NCBI GenBank assembly: GCA_965652545.1
Contig: CBFGWV010000131.1
Coordinates: 1 to 13,002 of the forward strand
Reading direction: 5' to 3'
DNA from: CBFGWV01 sp965652545
GTDB lineage: Bacteria > Pseudomonadota > Gammaproteobacteria > Competibacterales > Competibacteraceae
Length of the DNA stretch: 13,002 nucleotides
Within the stretch, counting starts at the first letter, position 1. Every line of letters begins with the position of its first letter. The position numbers and the translations under genes were made by a program. Below the pieces are notes generated by a model. The model had not been told where the DNA came from and did no database searches. It was given only the letters and a program-made list of their open reading frames with translations. Below are positions 6,457 through 13,002 of this stretch, one piece after another.

Positions 6457-7713
6457 CTAGGACGCTACAGGGCTTCCGCACACGCGGGCGATGGCGTCGT
6501 CGTCCAGTTTCAGATGCCGCCCCAGTCGCAACCGATGACAATGGGCGGCCTCGGCGTGTGCATCCGCACTGGCGAACTCGGCCAGTACGTGGTCCTGGAC
6601 CGCGCAGACCTCGGCCAGATGCCCCAGGGGGTCGAAGTTGAAGGTGTGCGAGGCGCCATGGCGACGGCAGGCGTTCAACACCTGCGGGTCATAGGTGATG
6701 TCATGCTCGCGCAGGCATTCGGCATGGACCAGCCAGTCTCCGGTCTGACGCAGGCGGCGCAGGTCGTCCTCGCAGCGCGCCAGCGCCGCTGCCAGCGCCT
6801 CACGCCGGTACAACACCGCGCTGACATTCGGCAGGCAGTTCTGGACGGACAGGTGGCAGGCGGCGAACTCCGGCCCCGGCGCGGTGAATGCCGAGCGCAC
6901 GAGAGCCCCCGTCTTGCCATGCACCCAGGCGCTCATGTCGGCGTGAAGAATATGCCCTTGGGCGTCGATGCTCATCGAGTTGGCATAGGCGATGCCGGTG
7001 CGCGCGCTCTGGAAGGCCGGAGCCAGTGTGGCGAGGAAATCCGGGTGCGCCATGTCGTCGGCCTCGGCGATCCACACCACATCGCCAGTGCAGTGCGGCA
7101 GCGCCTCCAGCCAGGGAATGAACGGGGAGCCACTGTTGCGCGCCCGGCGCCGTACCGGAAAGCTGCGACCCCAGGTGTGCTCGAGGCCCCGCAGTATGCC
7201 CAGGGTATCGTCGGTGGAGGCATCGTCCAGGATCAGCAATTGATGCACCGGATACCGCTGCCAAAGGACGGAGGCCAGGCGGCTGCCGATGTAGCGGGCG
7301 CTGTTGTAGCACGGGATGACCACGGTGATGCGCGGACTGCCCGCCACGGGCGGCCGGTCGAGGGCGGTGGCCCCGCGCAGCGTACGCGGCGTCAGCCCGT
7401 TAGTGTGCCAGGCATCGCGGTACGACGGCCGAACCTGCCGGCCCGGCTGGCGCAGCAGCGCGGCCAGAGGCCCGTAACGCACATGGAGCAGCGGGTTGAT
7501 GCCACGGCGGATGAGCGCCGCCCAGCGGGCATCGTCCAGCAACGGTATGGGACAGGGCAGCAGCCCCTCGGCCGCACCGCGCTCGGCATAATGACGATGG
7601 GGGTCGACACCGCTGCGGGCGACCTCGGGATACTCCGTCAGGTACCACTGTGCGTCGACGCCCCCGGTACGACGCAACAGGTATTCAGCCACTCGGGCTC
7701 TCAGGCTGCGCAT
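6457..7713 (-). CDS. Family 2 glycosyltransferase with N-terminal surface-glycan-type region
   Basis: The protein has 418 residues. Residues about 128-260 form a GT-A glycosyltransferase domain. PRITVVIPCYNSARYI opens the nucleotide-sugar fold, LLILDDASTDDT (159-170) is the family 2 signature, and the metal-binding DxD-like stretch is IAEADD (215-220). Residues 24-53 (YLTEYPEVARSGVDPHRHY and following EGLLP) match a short motif often seen ahead of glycosyltransferase domains in surface-polysaccharide proteins. The C-terminal 150 residues probably form the acceptor side. No signal peptide or membrane helix is seen, so it should act in the cytoplasm. GAGGG lies about 6 bp before the ATG. The sugar donor and acceptor cannot be told. 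A long antisense open frame across this gene is a GC-driven shadow. Confidence 0.92.
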   Translation of the reverse strand: MRSLRARVAEYLLRRTGGVDAQWYLTEYPEVARSGVDPHRHYAERGAAEGLLPCPIPLLDDARWAALIRRGINPLLHVRYGPLAALLRQPGRQVRPSYRDAWHTNGLTPRTLRGATALDRPPVAGSPRITVVIPCYNSARYIGSRLASVLWQRYPVHQLLILDDASTDDTLGILRGLEHTWGRSFPVRRRARNSGSPFIPWLEALPHCTGDVVWIAEADDMAHPDFLATLAPAFQSARTGIAYANSMSIDAQGHILHADMSAWVHGKTGALVRSAFTAPGPEFAACHLSVQNCLPNVSAVLYRREALAAALARCEDDLRRLRQTGDWLVHAECLREHDITYDPQVLNACRRHGASHTFNFDPLGHLAEVCAVQDHVLAEFASADAHAEAAHCHRLRLGRHLKLDDDAIARVCGSPVAS

Positions 7714-7769
7714 TGCACGCCCTCAACGAAATTCGCAGGGAGCATACGCGATCGCCGTCGCGCGGAGGA

Positions 7770-8327
7770 TCAGTCCCCGGCGACAAACGCCATCAAGGCC
7801 CCATTCTGGCCGATAAGCGCGCGCCAGTAGATCCAGCCGCCGAAGTCTTTCATCGTCTCCAAACGCTCGTGCCCGGCGATCAGGTAGGCATCAACCCGCT
7901 GTTGCGGTGTGAGTGCTTGCAGATCATCCATGGCCGCGAGATACGGCCAGATGTAGATCGGCTCGCCGTCGCCGGTGTCCATGACCGCATAAGGCGATTC
8001 GAGAATCCGAACCAGAATGGCGAGAATCTCCAACCCTTCGCCGTCAGCGGACTCTTGCTTGAGATAGGCAATGGGGTCGTCCGGCCGGCCGAAGCTGACA
8101 TTGGGCGGCTGGGGCTGCGCATCGAAGACCGCCTTCAACTGGGCCATATCACCCGAGCGAGCCGCACGCAGCAACTGCCGACGCGTCTTGCGCACGGCTT
8201 CAGGCAGTGCTTTCAGGTCATCCGAGATGACATAGCCCTTGGCCTCCGTTTCTGGGGCCTGGGCCAGCGCCTGCACGGTAAACACGGTAAGCGCAGCGGC
8301 GGCCAGCAAGCCGATGAGTCGTTTCAT
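7770..8327 (-). CDS. Exported protein of unknown function
   Basis: This 185-residue protein begins with a clear Sec signal peptide, MKRLIGLLAAAALTVFTVQA then LAQA, so it is periplasmic or secreted. The frame is open 28 codons further upstream, but the ATG at 8327 has GGAGA about 8 bp upstream and starts the signal peptide. After an Arg/Lys-rich helix (TRRQLLRAARSGDMAQLK) there is an acidic region. The C-terminal half is Trp/Tyr-rich (IYIWPYLA, GGWIYWRALIGQNGALMAF) and ends in VAGD. The overall pattern recalls small conserved exported proteins of unknown function that end in a similar FxAGD stretch; I recognise no enzymatic motif. The mature part lacks Cys. It lies 56 bp upstream of the glycosyltransferase on the same strand and could share its transcript. 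It is divergent from the Asp/Pro-rich exported protein. Confidence 0.85.
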   Translation of the reverse strand: MKRLIGLLAAAALTVFTVQALAQAPETEAKGYVISDDLKALPEAVRKTRRQLLRAARSGDMAQLKAVFDAQPQPPNVSFGRPDDPIAYLKQESADGEGLEILAILVRILESPYAVMDTGDGEPIYIWPYLAAMDDLQALTPQQRVDAYLIAGHERLETMKDFGGWIYWRALIGQNGALMAFVAGD

Positions 8328-8428
8328 GGAATCAATCTCCAGGTCCCGCAGCCATCGGAAACGATTGGTCGGCGACACTGTCGGTTTGGATGAGCGCCTC
8401 TTTGGCAGCATTTTAAGGAGTAGCGATC

Positions 8429-8899
8429 ATGCAAGTGAATGCCCAACACCTTAAACCCCATCGCCTCATACGAGGCCTCGGCCTGCTGGCGGTATGTGCG
8501 AGCTTGGTCGCGATACAAAGCCCGGCGCTGGCGCAGGGTTTGTCCGCACCGGACACCGATACGTCCGATGAGTCGGGCCTCGATCTGGGGCCGACTGCGG
8601 CGGATGAAGCATTCGGCGATGACGATAACCGGTTCCAGCCGGGACTGAAGCCGGATGAGTCGTTCGATGAGGACAGTAATCGGTTCGAGCCGGGTTTGCC
8701 GAGGGACGACATGGATGATCCGGCACTGCCGGGCTCGTCGCCCGGACCGGGTATCCCGCCGCAGTTGGGCCCGCGTCACCCGGACCCTCAGCGGTCCACC
8801 CCATCCCTGCCGCCGACGCCGGAGCTGCCGCCGACGCCGGAGCCGCCACCCACACCTGAGCCGCCACCCACGCTGGATGCACCAGACCCTCTGGAGTGA
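8429..8899 (+). CDS. Exported Asp-rich and Pro-rich repeat protein of unknown function
   Basis: The protein has 156 residues. A long positively charged N-region leads into a hydrophobic stretch (RGLGLLAVCASLVAIQ) and a likely signal cleavage after PALA (residue 35). The mature part has no predicted globular domain. Residues 59-73 and 76-90 are two copies of a 15-residue acidic unit at a 17-residue period, DEAFGDDDNRFQPGL and DESFDEDSNRFEPGL, joined by KP. The clustered Asp residues could bind cations. Residues 127-150 are four six-residue units (LPPTPE and variants), giving a stiff proline-rich tail. AAGGAG lies 8 bp before the ATG, and the composition bias fits a real gene more than a chance frame. 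It is divergent from the small exported protein and converges on the coiled-coil gene with a 12-bp gap. I do not recognise a family. Confidence 0.78.
   Translation: MQVNAQHLKPHRLIRGLGLLAVCASLVAIQSPALAQGLSAPDTDTSDESGLDLGPTAADEAFGDDDNRFQPGLKPDESFDEDSNRFEPGLPRDDMDDPALPGSSPGPGIPPQLGPRHPDPQRSTPSLPPTPELPPTPEPPPTPEPPPTLDAPDPLE
8807..8878 (+). repeat. Four tandem 18-bp units coding a Pro-rich tail
   Basis: Units at 8807-8824 and 8825-8842 are identical (CTGCCGCCGACGCCGGAG). Units at 8843-8860 and 8861-8878 are diverged copies. They encode LPPTPE, LPPTPE, PPPTPE and PPPTLD. Identical neighbouring units mean copy number could change by slippage. Confidence 0.85.
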
Positions 8900-8911
8900 C
8901 AGGCACGCGCA

Positions 8912-10042
8912 TCAGCGTTGAAAGGTAAGGCCATCGAGCACGGTGCACGACCCCTCGGTGGCCTTTACCGTAAAGCCGTTGTCGGTTTCCTCCACCTCAC
9001 ACGTCATCGGGAAGCGGGCTGCGCCCAGGTCGCCCTGTGCGTCGGTCAAGGTAATGCGGCCCTCTTCGAACGTATAGCGCCCGCTGACCGCCTGACTGCC
9101 GTTACGCTCCTGCATGCGGAAGCTGCCGTCGGCAGCCAGATCGACCGAAATCTGCTCACTGAGATAATGCCCGCGGATCGCGCCGGCTTCGGCCTGCTTG
9201 TCCTGCGCCGAGGCTATGCCCTGCTCCAGCTCGGACAAGCGTTGCGAGCGCGTCTCGAGCAGTGAGGTCACCTCCGTCACCTGCTCTTGCAGCTTGGCCT
9301 GGTGCTCCTGCGCCTTGGCAACGTTGTCAGCCAATTGCGCATGCTGGGTCTCGAGGTCTTCGACGTCCTTCTGCAAGGTGTCGCGCCGTTGGCTAAGGCC
9401 AAGGACTTCCTCCTGTATCGACGCCAGTTGATCCTGGGTGGATGCCTCCGCCTCGCGCGCTTCTTGCGTACGGGCCTCGGCCTCAGCCGCCTGGTCGGAC
9501 AAGGTCGACGCTTCCTCGGACAGCTCGGCGATGGTCTTGCGTGTCTGTGCCAGTTGGTCGCGCGCCGCTTCCATCTGCTCGCCCAGGCCGGCGAGCTCCT
9601 TGCGCATGCTCGCCTCGGCCTGGCGGGCCTCGTTCAGCTGCTCACCGGCCTCTTTGGCCTGGGTTTGCAGCTCATCGGTGCGGGTTTGAACCTCGCCCAG
9701 GCGCTGTTCGGCCTGTGCCAGTGCGTCCTGACGGGCGGTGAGTTCGGTCTGGGCTTCTTCCAACTGCGTGTGGACCTCGTCGCGCTGGGAGGACAGCTCG
9801 TCAAACTCGCCTTGCACTCGCGACAGCTCGGTGGACAGTGACTCGAGCTCGCCGACGGTTTCGGTGTGCTCATCCAACTGGCTGCGTAGCTGGTCGCGCT
9901 CGGCCTCCAGCGTCTCGATACGGGCTGTGAGTTCGCTTTCGGTGGACGAGTGCGTCATCGAGGAGGAAATCGCCACGATCCAACCCACCAGGGCAATGAT
10001 CAGCAGCGTAAGCGGTAAAGGGCGGCGTAGCGCATCGAACAT
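8912..10042 (-). CDS. Membrane-anchored periplasmic coiled-coil protein
   Basis: This 376-residue protein has a short positive N-terminus (MFDALRRP), one membrane helix (about residues 9-27), and then some 250 residues of Glu/Gln/Ala-rich heptads (about 34-285). These form a long coiled coil; orientation by charge puts it in the periplasm. Residues about 290-376 are a different, beta-rich domain (RGHYLSEQISVDLAADGSFRM-type strands; SGRYTFEEGRITLTD). It has two Cys residues, in MTCEVE and GSCTVLDG, that could form a disulfide and close a small barrel. AAAGGA lies about 7 bp before the ATG at 10042. I know no named family with this arrangement. A spacer or tether across the periplasm is a reasonable guess from shape alone. 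It is divergent from the phosphodiesterase-like gene across 149 bp in which I see no clear promoter. Confidence 0.88.
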   Translation of the reverse strand: MFDALRRPLPLTLLIIALVGWIVAISSSMTHSSTESELTARIETLEAERDQLRSQLDEHTETVGELESLSTELSRVQGEFDELSSQRDEVHTQLEEAQTELTARQDALAQAEQRLGEVQTRTDELQTQAKEAGEQLNEARQAEASMRKELAGLGEQMEAARDQLAQTRKTIAELSEEASTLSDQAAEAEARTQEAREAEASTQDQLASIQEEVLGLSQRRDTLQKDVEDLETQHAQLADNVAKAQEHQAKLQEQVTEVTSLLETRSQRLSELEQGIASAQDKQAEAGAIRGHYLSEQISVDLAADGSFRMQERNGSQAVSGRYTFEEGRITLTDAQGDLGAARFPMTCEVEETDNGFTVKATEGSCTVLDGLTFQR

Positions 10043-10191
10043 GTGTTTGTCCTTTCACGTGGGCGAGCGAATCGCGGGGATATACCTTACCGACCGGCCG
10101 CCCTGTCGTTCGTTCCTGTGTCCGATAGGCCTGCGGGCGTTGCCTGTGGTGTCTATCATGTGCCTCGCGCCGTCGTACCGGAGACTCGTCA

Positions 10192-11721
10192 GTGCCCACC
10201 AAAATCCTCGTCATCGGTCTGGATGCGTTCGAGAAATCACTGTTGCTGAGGTGGGCCCGCAGCGGCGATCTGCCCAACCTGGACGCATTACTGGGTAAAG
10301 CCACCTGGGGCACCGCGGAGGGTCCGCCGGGGCTTTATGCCGGGGCCGTGTGGCCGTCATTCAGCACCGGCGTGTCCCCCGCGCATCATCGGCGCTTCTT
10401 CCGCCGCCAGACGCGACTGGGCGAGTACCTGGATGTCGAGTTCAAGCCAACAGAAACCGAAGGTGCCCAGTTCTGGGAACACCTGAGCGCCGCCGGCCGG
10501 CGTGTGGCGGTACTGGATGTGCCGCACGCCAAACCCTCGGGCGAGGCATTGAACGGCATCCAACTGGTGGACTGGACCGCGCATGAGCCTGAATTCGGGC
10601 CCGGCCTGACCGTGCCCGCGGCGCTGGCCGCGGAGCTGACGGCGCGTTTCGGTAAAGAGGTGCCGGATTTCTGCGACTTCACCGCGCCGACGGTAGCGGC
10701 CTACACCCATTTGAAGCAGCACCTGGAGAACCGCATCCGGCTGAAGACGGCCATCGCCACCGACTTTCTCAAGACGCAGGACTGGGACTTGTTTCTGGCT
10801 GTGTTCGGCGAGGCGCATTGTGCCGGACACCATTGGTGGCACTTACACGATGCCGATCATCCGGACCACGACCCACACATGGCCGCGGCGCTGGACGCGC
10901 CGCTCAAGGCCGTGTACACCGCGCTGGACCGCAGCATCGGCGAGGTGATCGACGCGGCCGGCCCCGATGCACGCATTCTCGTGCTCGGCAGCCACGGCAT
11001 GGGGCCGCAGAACAACGAGTCGGTCGTATTGGATGAGATTCTCAAACGCCTTGAGCGGGCCGAGCGTCCAACGCGAACATCATTGTTCTCGCGGTTGAAA
11101 AGCGCCTGGTACCTGCTGCCGCGCCAGGTGCGCGGCCTGCCGTTGCTGCGCATCGCCAAGCGGCGCATGCAGCGCGGCCTGCAAACCTCGCTGTTGGTGC
11201 CCGAGCGCCAGTCGCGACGCTGCTTCACCATCCCGTACAACGCTCACGCCGGTGCCATACGCTTTAACGTCGTCGGGCGCGAGGCGCACGGCATCGTCCA
11301 GCCGGGGGCGGACTACCAGGCCTTGTGTCGGCAACTGCGCGAGGCACTGATGGCCCTGGTCGACCCGCACACCGGCGAGCCCATCGTCGCCGAGGTCTAC
11401 GCCAGCGCCGAGTGCTATTCGGGGCCTTACCTCGACGAACTGCCCGACCTGTTGGTCGAGTGGCGGCGTAGCGGACCGGTGCGCGCCATGGCATCGCCGC
11501 GCATCGGCACAATCCAGGTCCCCCCGATGCGTGGCCGTACCGGCGACCACACCCGCGAGGGGTTTTTCATCGCCACCGGCCCGGGTGAGCCGGCGGGCGA
11601 GCTGACGCGTACCCTGCCCATCGTCGACTTCACCGCCACCATCGCCGCCGTGCTGGGCGTGGATCACGCGCGCTACGAAGGGCAGCCGGTGCCCGAACTG
11701 CTCGCCGGTTTACGTGGCTGA
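10192..11721 (+). CDS. Type I phosphodiesterase/alkaline-phosphatase-superfamily protein, active site altered
   Basis: The protein has 509 residues and starts at a GTG (10192) with GGAGA about 8 bp upstream. The N-terminus, ILVIGLDAFEKSLLLRWARSGDLPNLDALL, is the opening of bacterial type I phosphodiesterase/nucleotide-pyrophosphatase-like proteins and holds metal ligand D11. VWPSFSTGVSPAHH (53-66) is the segment around the nucleophile. By alignment the nucleophile Thr/Ser falls at residue 50, which is Ala here. Other sites are H209 and H213 in FGEAHCAGHHWW (position 209 is Asp in classical members), S267-H268 in GSHGMGP (classically DHG), and H453 in GDHTREGFFIATGPG. His and Ser at 209 and 267 appear typical of the subfamily; Ala50 does not. 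No signal peptide is seen. Substrate unknown; glycosyltransferase neighbours suggest glycan or lipid-linked phosphate work. It converges on the family 4 glycosyltransferase, overlapping by 12 bp. Confidence 0.9.
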   Translation: MPTKILVIGLDAFEKSLLLRWARSGDLPNLDALLGKATWGTAEGPPGLYAGAVWPSFSTGVSPAHHRRFFRRQTRLGEYLDVEFKPTETEGAQFWEHLSAAGRRVAVLDVPHAKPSGEALNGIQLVDWTAHEPEFGPGLTVPAALAAELTARFGKEVPDFCDFTAPTVAAYTHLKQHLENRIRLKTAIATDFLKTQDWDLFLAVFGEAHCAGHHWWHLHDADHPDHDPHMAAALDAPLKAVYTALDRSIGEVIDAAGPDARILVLGSHGMGPQNNESVVLDEILKRLERAERPTRTSLFSRLKSAWYLLPRQVRGLPLLRIAKRRMQRGLQTSLLVPERQSRRCFTIPYNAHAGAIRFNVVGREAHGIVQPGADYQALCRQLREALMALVDPHTGEPIVAEVYASAECYSGPYLDELPDLLVEWRRSGPVRAMASPRIGTIQVPPMRGRTGDHTREGFFIATGPGEPAGELTRTLPIVDFTATIAAVLGVDHARYEGQPVPELLAGLRG

Positions 11722-12858
11722 AGCCCGTCGCACCGACTCGAACAACCGCACGTACGCCGCCATCACCAGGTGATTCGCATACCCCGCCAACACCGTCTCA
11801 CGCGCGGCCGCGCCGTGGGCGGCGGCCAAGGCCGGGTGCGTCATGTACTCCAGCACACGCTGGCGAATGGCCTCCGGGCTGTCGACGAAAAACCCGTTCA
11901 CGCCCTCGTCGATCAGATCCTCGCAGCCTGAGATACGCGTGGCCAGGCAGGGCAACCCGGAGGCCATCGCTTCGAGCAGCGCATTCGGCATGCCTTCCAC
12001 CGTCGATGGCAACACGAACACATCTGCCGCCCGGTAATACGGCTCGACCTCCGTCCGATGCCCCGTGAACACCACTTGCCGTCCCCACCCCTCGCACACG
12101 ACCCGTTGCTGGAGCTCGTCCCGGTAGGTACCTATCTGCGGCCCGACGAAGACCGCCTGCATATTCGGGTGCGCGGGGAAGCACGGCGCCAGTGCATCGA
12201 GAACCCAGCGCGGCCGCTTGCGCGGATTGACCAGCCCGACGAACAACACCACAAACGCATCGTCCGCCCAGCCCAGTTGCGCGCGCAGGCGCGCCCGCTC
12301 GCCTGCCGCCGGCGGCCGAAAGCGAACGCTGTCCACACCATTGGGAATGCGCACCACGTTGCCGATACCGAAACCGGCCAGCTCGCGTTCGATCGCCGAG
12401 CTGATCGCCACCACCGCCGACAACCGCCGCAGCAACGCCCGCCGCCGCTGCGGTAACCGGAACACCCGCCGCCAACTGGTCCCCGCGACCAACCCCTTGC
12501 CGTGCGCCGCCGGCTTTACGATAGCCGGCAAGCCCAGGGATTGTGCCCAAACCGCCGGTCGCACCGTACTCTCGAAAATATCGATTCCGTGAAACACATC
12601 GAAGCGTCGCGCGTTGGTCCGCAACCAGCGATGCGCCTTGTACAGGAATGCCGCCTGATCCCACGCGCGGGCACTGTTGGTATCGTGAAGCCTGACAATG
12701 TCGGTGAAGACCGTATCCGAGGACTGCTTGTCGCCGGCACAGACCAGCGTGACCCGCAACCCGTCCATGGCGGCCGAGCGGTACAGGCGGTACGCATTGG
12801 TACCCGCGCCGTTGTAGTGCAGACCGGCGCCACCGGGGGACCAAAGAAGCACATTCAT
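11710..12858 (-). CDS. Family 4 glycosyltransferase (GT-B fold)
   Basis: The protein has 382 residues from the ATG at 12858. The N-terminal Rossmann half starts MNVLLWSPGGAGLHYNGAGT, with the Gly-rich loop near residues 9-20 that contacts the acceptor. The C-terminal half carries the GT4 signatures: VVLFVGLVNPRKRP (start of the donor domain), VVFTGHRTEVEPYYRAADVF, and the E-x7-E motif at E288 and E296 in VEGMPNALLEAMASGLP. No membrane segment is seen; it should act at the cytoplasmic face on a nucleotide sugar. Start choice is uncertain: in-frame ATG at 12876 and GTG at 12879 would add six or seven residues (MMARPDI), and no start has a good Shine-Dalgarno. The 3' end overlaps the convergent phosphodiesterase-like gene by 12 bp. 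Role in surface glycan synthesis is inferred. Confidence 0.92.
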   Translation of the reverse strand: MNVLLWSPGGAGLHYNGAGTNAYRLYRSAAMDGLRVTLVCAGDKQSSDTVFTDIVRLHDTNSARAWDQAAFLYKAHRWLRTNARRFDVFHGIDIFESTVRPAVWAQSLGLPAIVKPAAHGKGLVAGTSWRRVFRLPQRRRALLRRLSAVVAISSAIERELAGFGIGNVVRIPNGVDSVRFRPPAAGERARLRAQLGWADDAFVVLFVGLVNPRKRPRWVLDALAPCFPAHPNMQAVFVGPQIGTYRDELQQRVVCEGWGRQVVFTGHRTEVEPYYRAADVFVLPSTVEGMPNALLEAMASGLPCLATRISGCEDLIDEGVNGFFVDSPEAIRQRVLEYMTHPALAAAHGAAARETVLAGYANHLVMAAYVRLFESVRRASAT

Positions 12859-12983
12859 AATGTCGGGTCTGGCCATCACCGGTGGAAACCGGATCGAACA
12901 TAGGCCGGCCAGCGGTGTTTCGCAACGGCTTGCCGACGGGCTCCCAGAGAGACTACGCCTCGGACCCCCGAGGGCAATGATAT

Positions 12984-13002
12984 GTAGGATGGGTTGAGCG
13001 CA
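12984..13002 (+). repeat. First half of a REP-like repeat, cut by the window edge
   Basis: The last 19 bases read GTAGGATGGGTTGAGCGCA. This closely resembles the left arm of the dispersed proteobacterial palindromic element that usually continues into a GAAACCCATC-type right arm. Such elements lie between genes and are spread by RAYT (REP-associated transposase-like) proteins. The right arm falls outside the window, so the hairpin cannot be confirmed, and no second copy is seen in the window. Confidence 0.55.

Noticed and set aside
6514..7830. 438-codon open frame on the plus strand opposite the family 2 glycosyltransferase
   Set aside because: It is an antisense shadow of a high-GC gene. 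The product has no domain, is rich in Arg/Gly/Gln, and the opposite strand carries clear GT2 motifs.
9287..9841. Leu-rich 184-codon plus-strand frame opposite the coiled-coil gene
   Set aside because: It is the antisense of Glu/Gln-rich heptads, which translate as Leu-rich sequence. No signal peptide or Shine-Dalgarno supports it.
10043..10191. Promoter for the divergent coiled-coil and phosphodiesterase-like genes
   Set aside because: TATCAT at 10154-10159 resembles a -10 box but lacks a -35 at proper spacing, and nothing convincing is seen on the other strand.
12879..12892. Small hairpin CCGGT-GGAA-ACCGG at the start of the family 4 glycosyltransferase gene
   Set aside because: A five-pair stem with a four-base loop is common by chance in GC-rich DNA, has no T-tract, and its position gives no clear role.

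Overview
The window is GC-rich chromosomal DNA, densely packed with genes. Codon usage, Shine-Dalgarno sites, a Tat-exported TRAP binding protein and a REP-like sequence at the right edge all suggest a proteobacterium, probably a free-living gammaproteobacterium. No rRNA, tRNA, CRISPR array, transposase or phage gene was found. The organism cannot be named from the sequence alone.

Left block (1-1428, minus strand): a LysE/RhtB-family exporter is followed 4 bp later by a gene that runs off the left edge. The second gene's product has a beta-rich N-terminal half. It then has a helical segment that resembles domain I of Cry-type pore-forming toxins.

Central block (1545-6444, plus strand): this looks like one transcription unit for uptake and breakdown of mevalonate. 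It encodes an XRE-cupin regulator, a complete three-part TRAP transporter (Tat-exported binding protein, small and large membrane subunits), and a class II (degradative) HMG-CoA reductase with all its catalytic residues. A 19-bp palindrome with an extra half-site lies between the regulator and the divergent exporter and is the best candidate operator. The next enzymes expected, HMG-CoA lyase and acetoacetate activation, are not in the window.

Right block (6457-12858): six genes in alternating orientation. They are a family 2 glycosyltransferase with an N-terminal surface-glycan-type region, a small exported protein of unknown function, and an exported Asp-rich/Pro-rich repeat protein. Next come an inner-membrane-anchored periplasmic coiled-coil protein, an alkaline-phosphatase-superfamily (type I phosphodiesterase-like) protein that has apparently lost its nucleophile, and a family 4 glycosyltransferase. 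Two glycosyltransferases beside a phosphodiesterase-like protein suggest cell-surface glycan work, but the changing strands argue against one operon.

The right edge (12859-13002) is non-coding and ends in what looks like the first half of a REP-type element. No gene-free stretch exceeds 300 bases. Sequence matches to families are by eye, without database searches.
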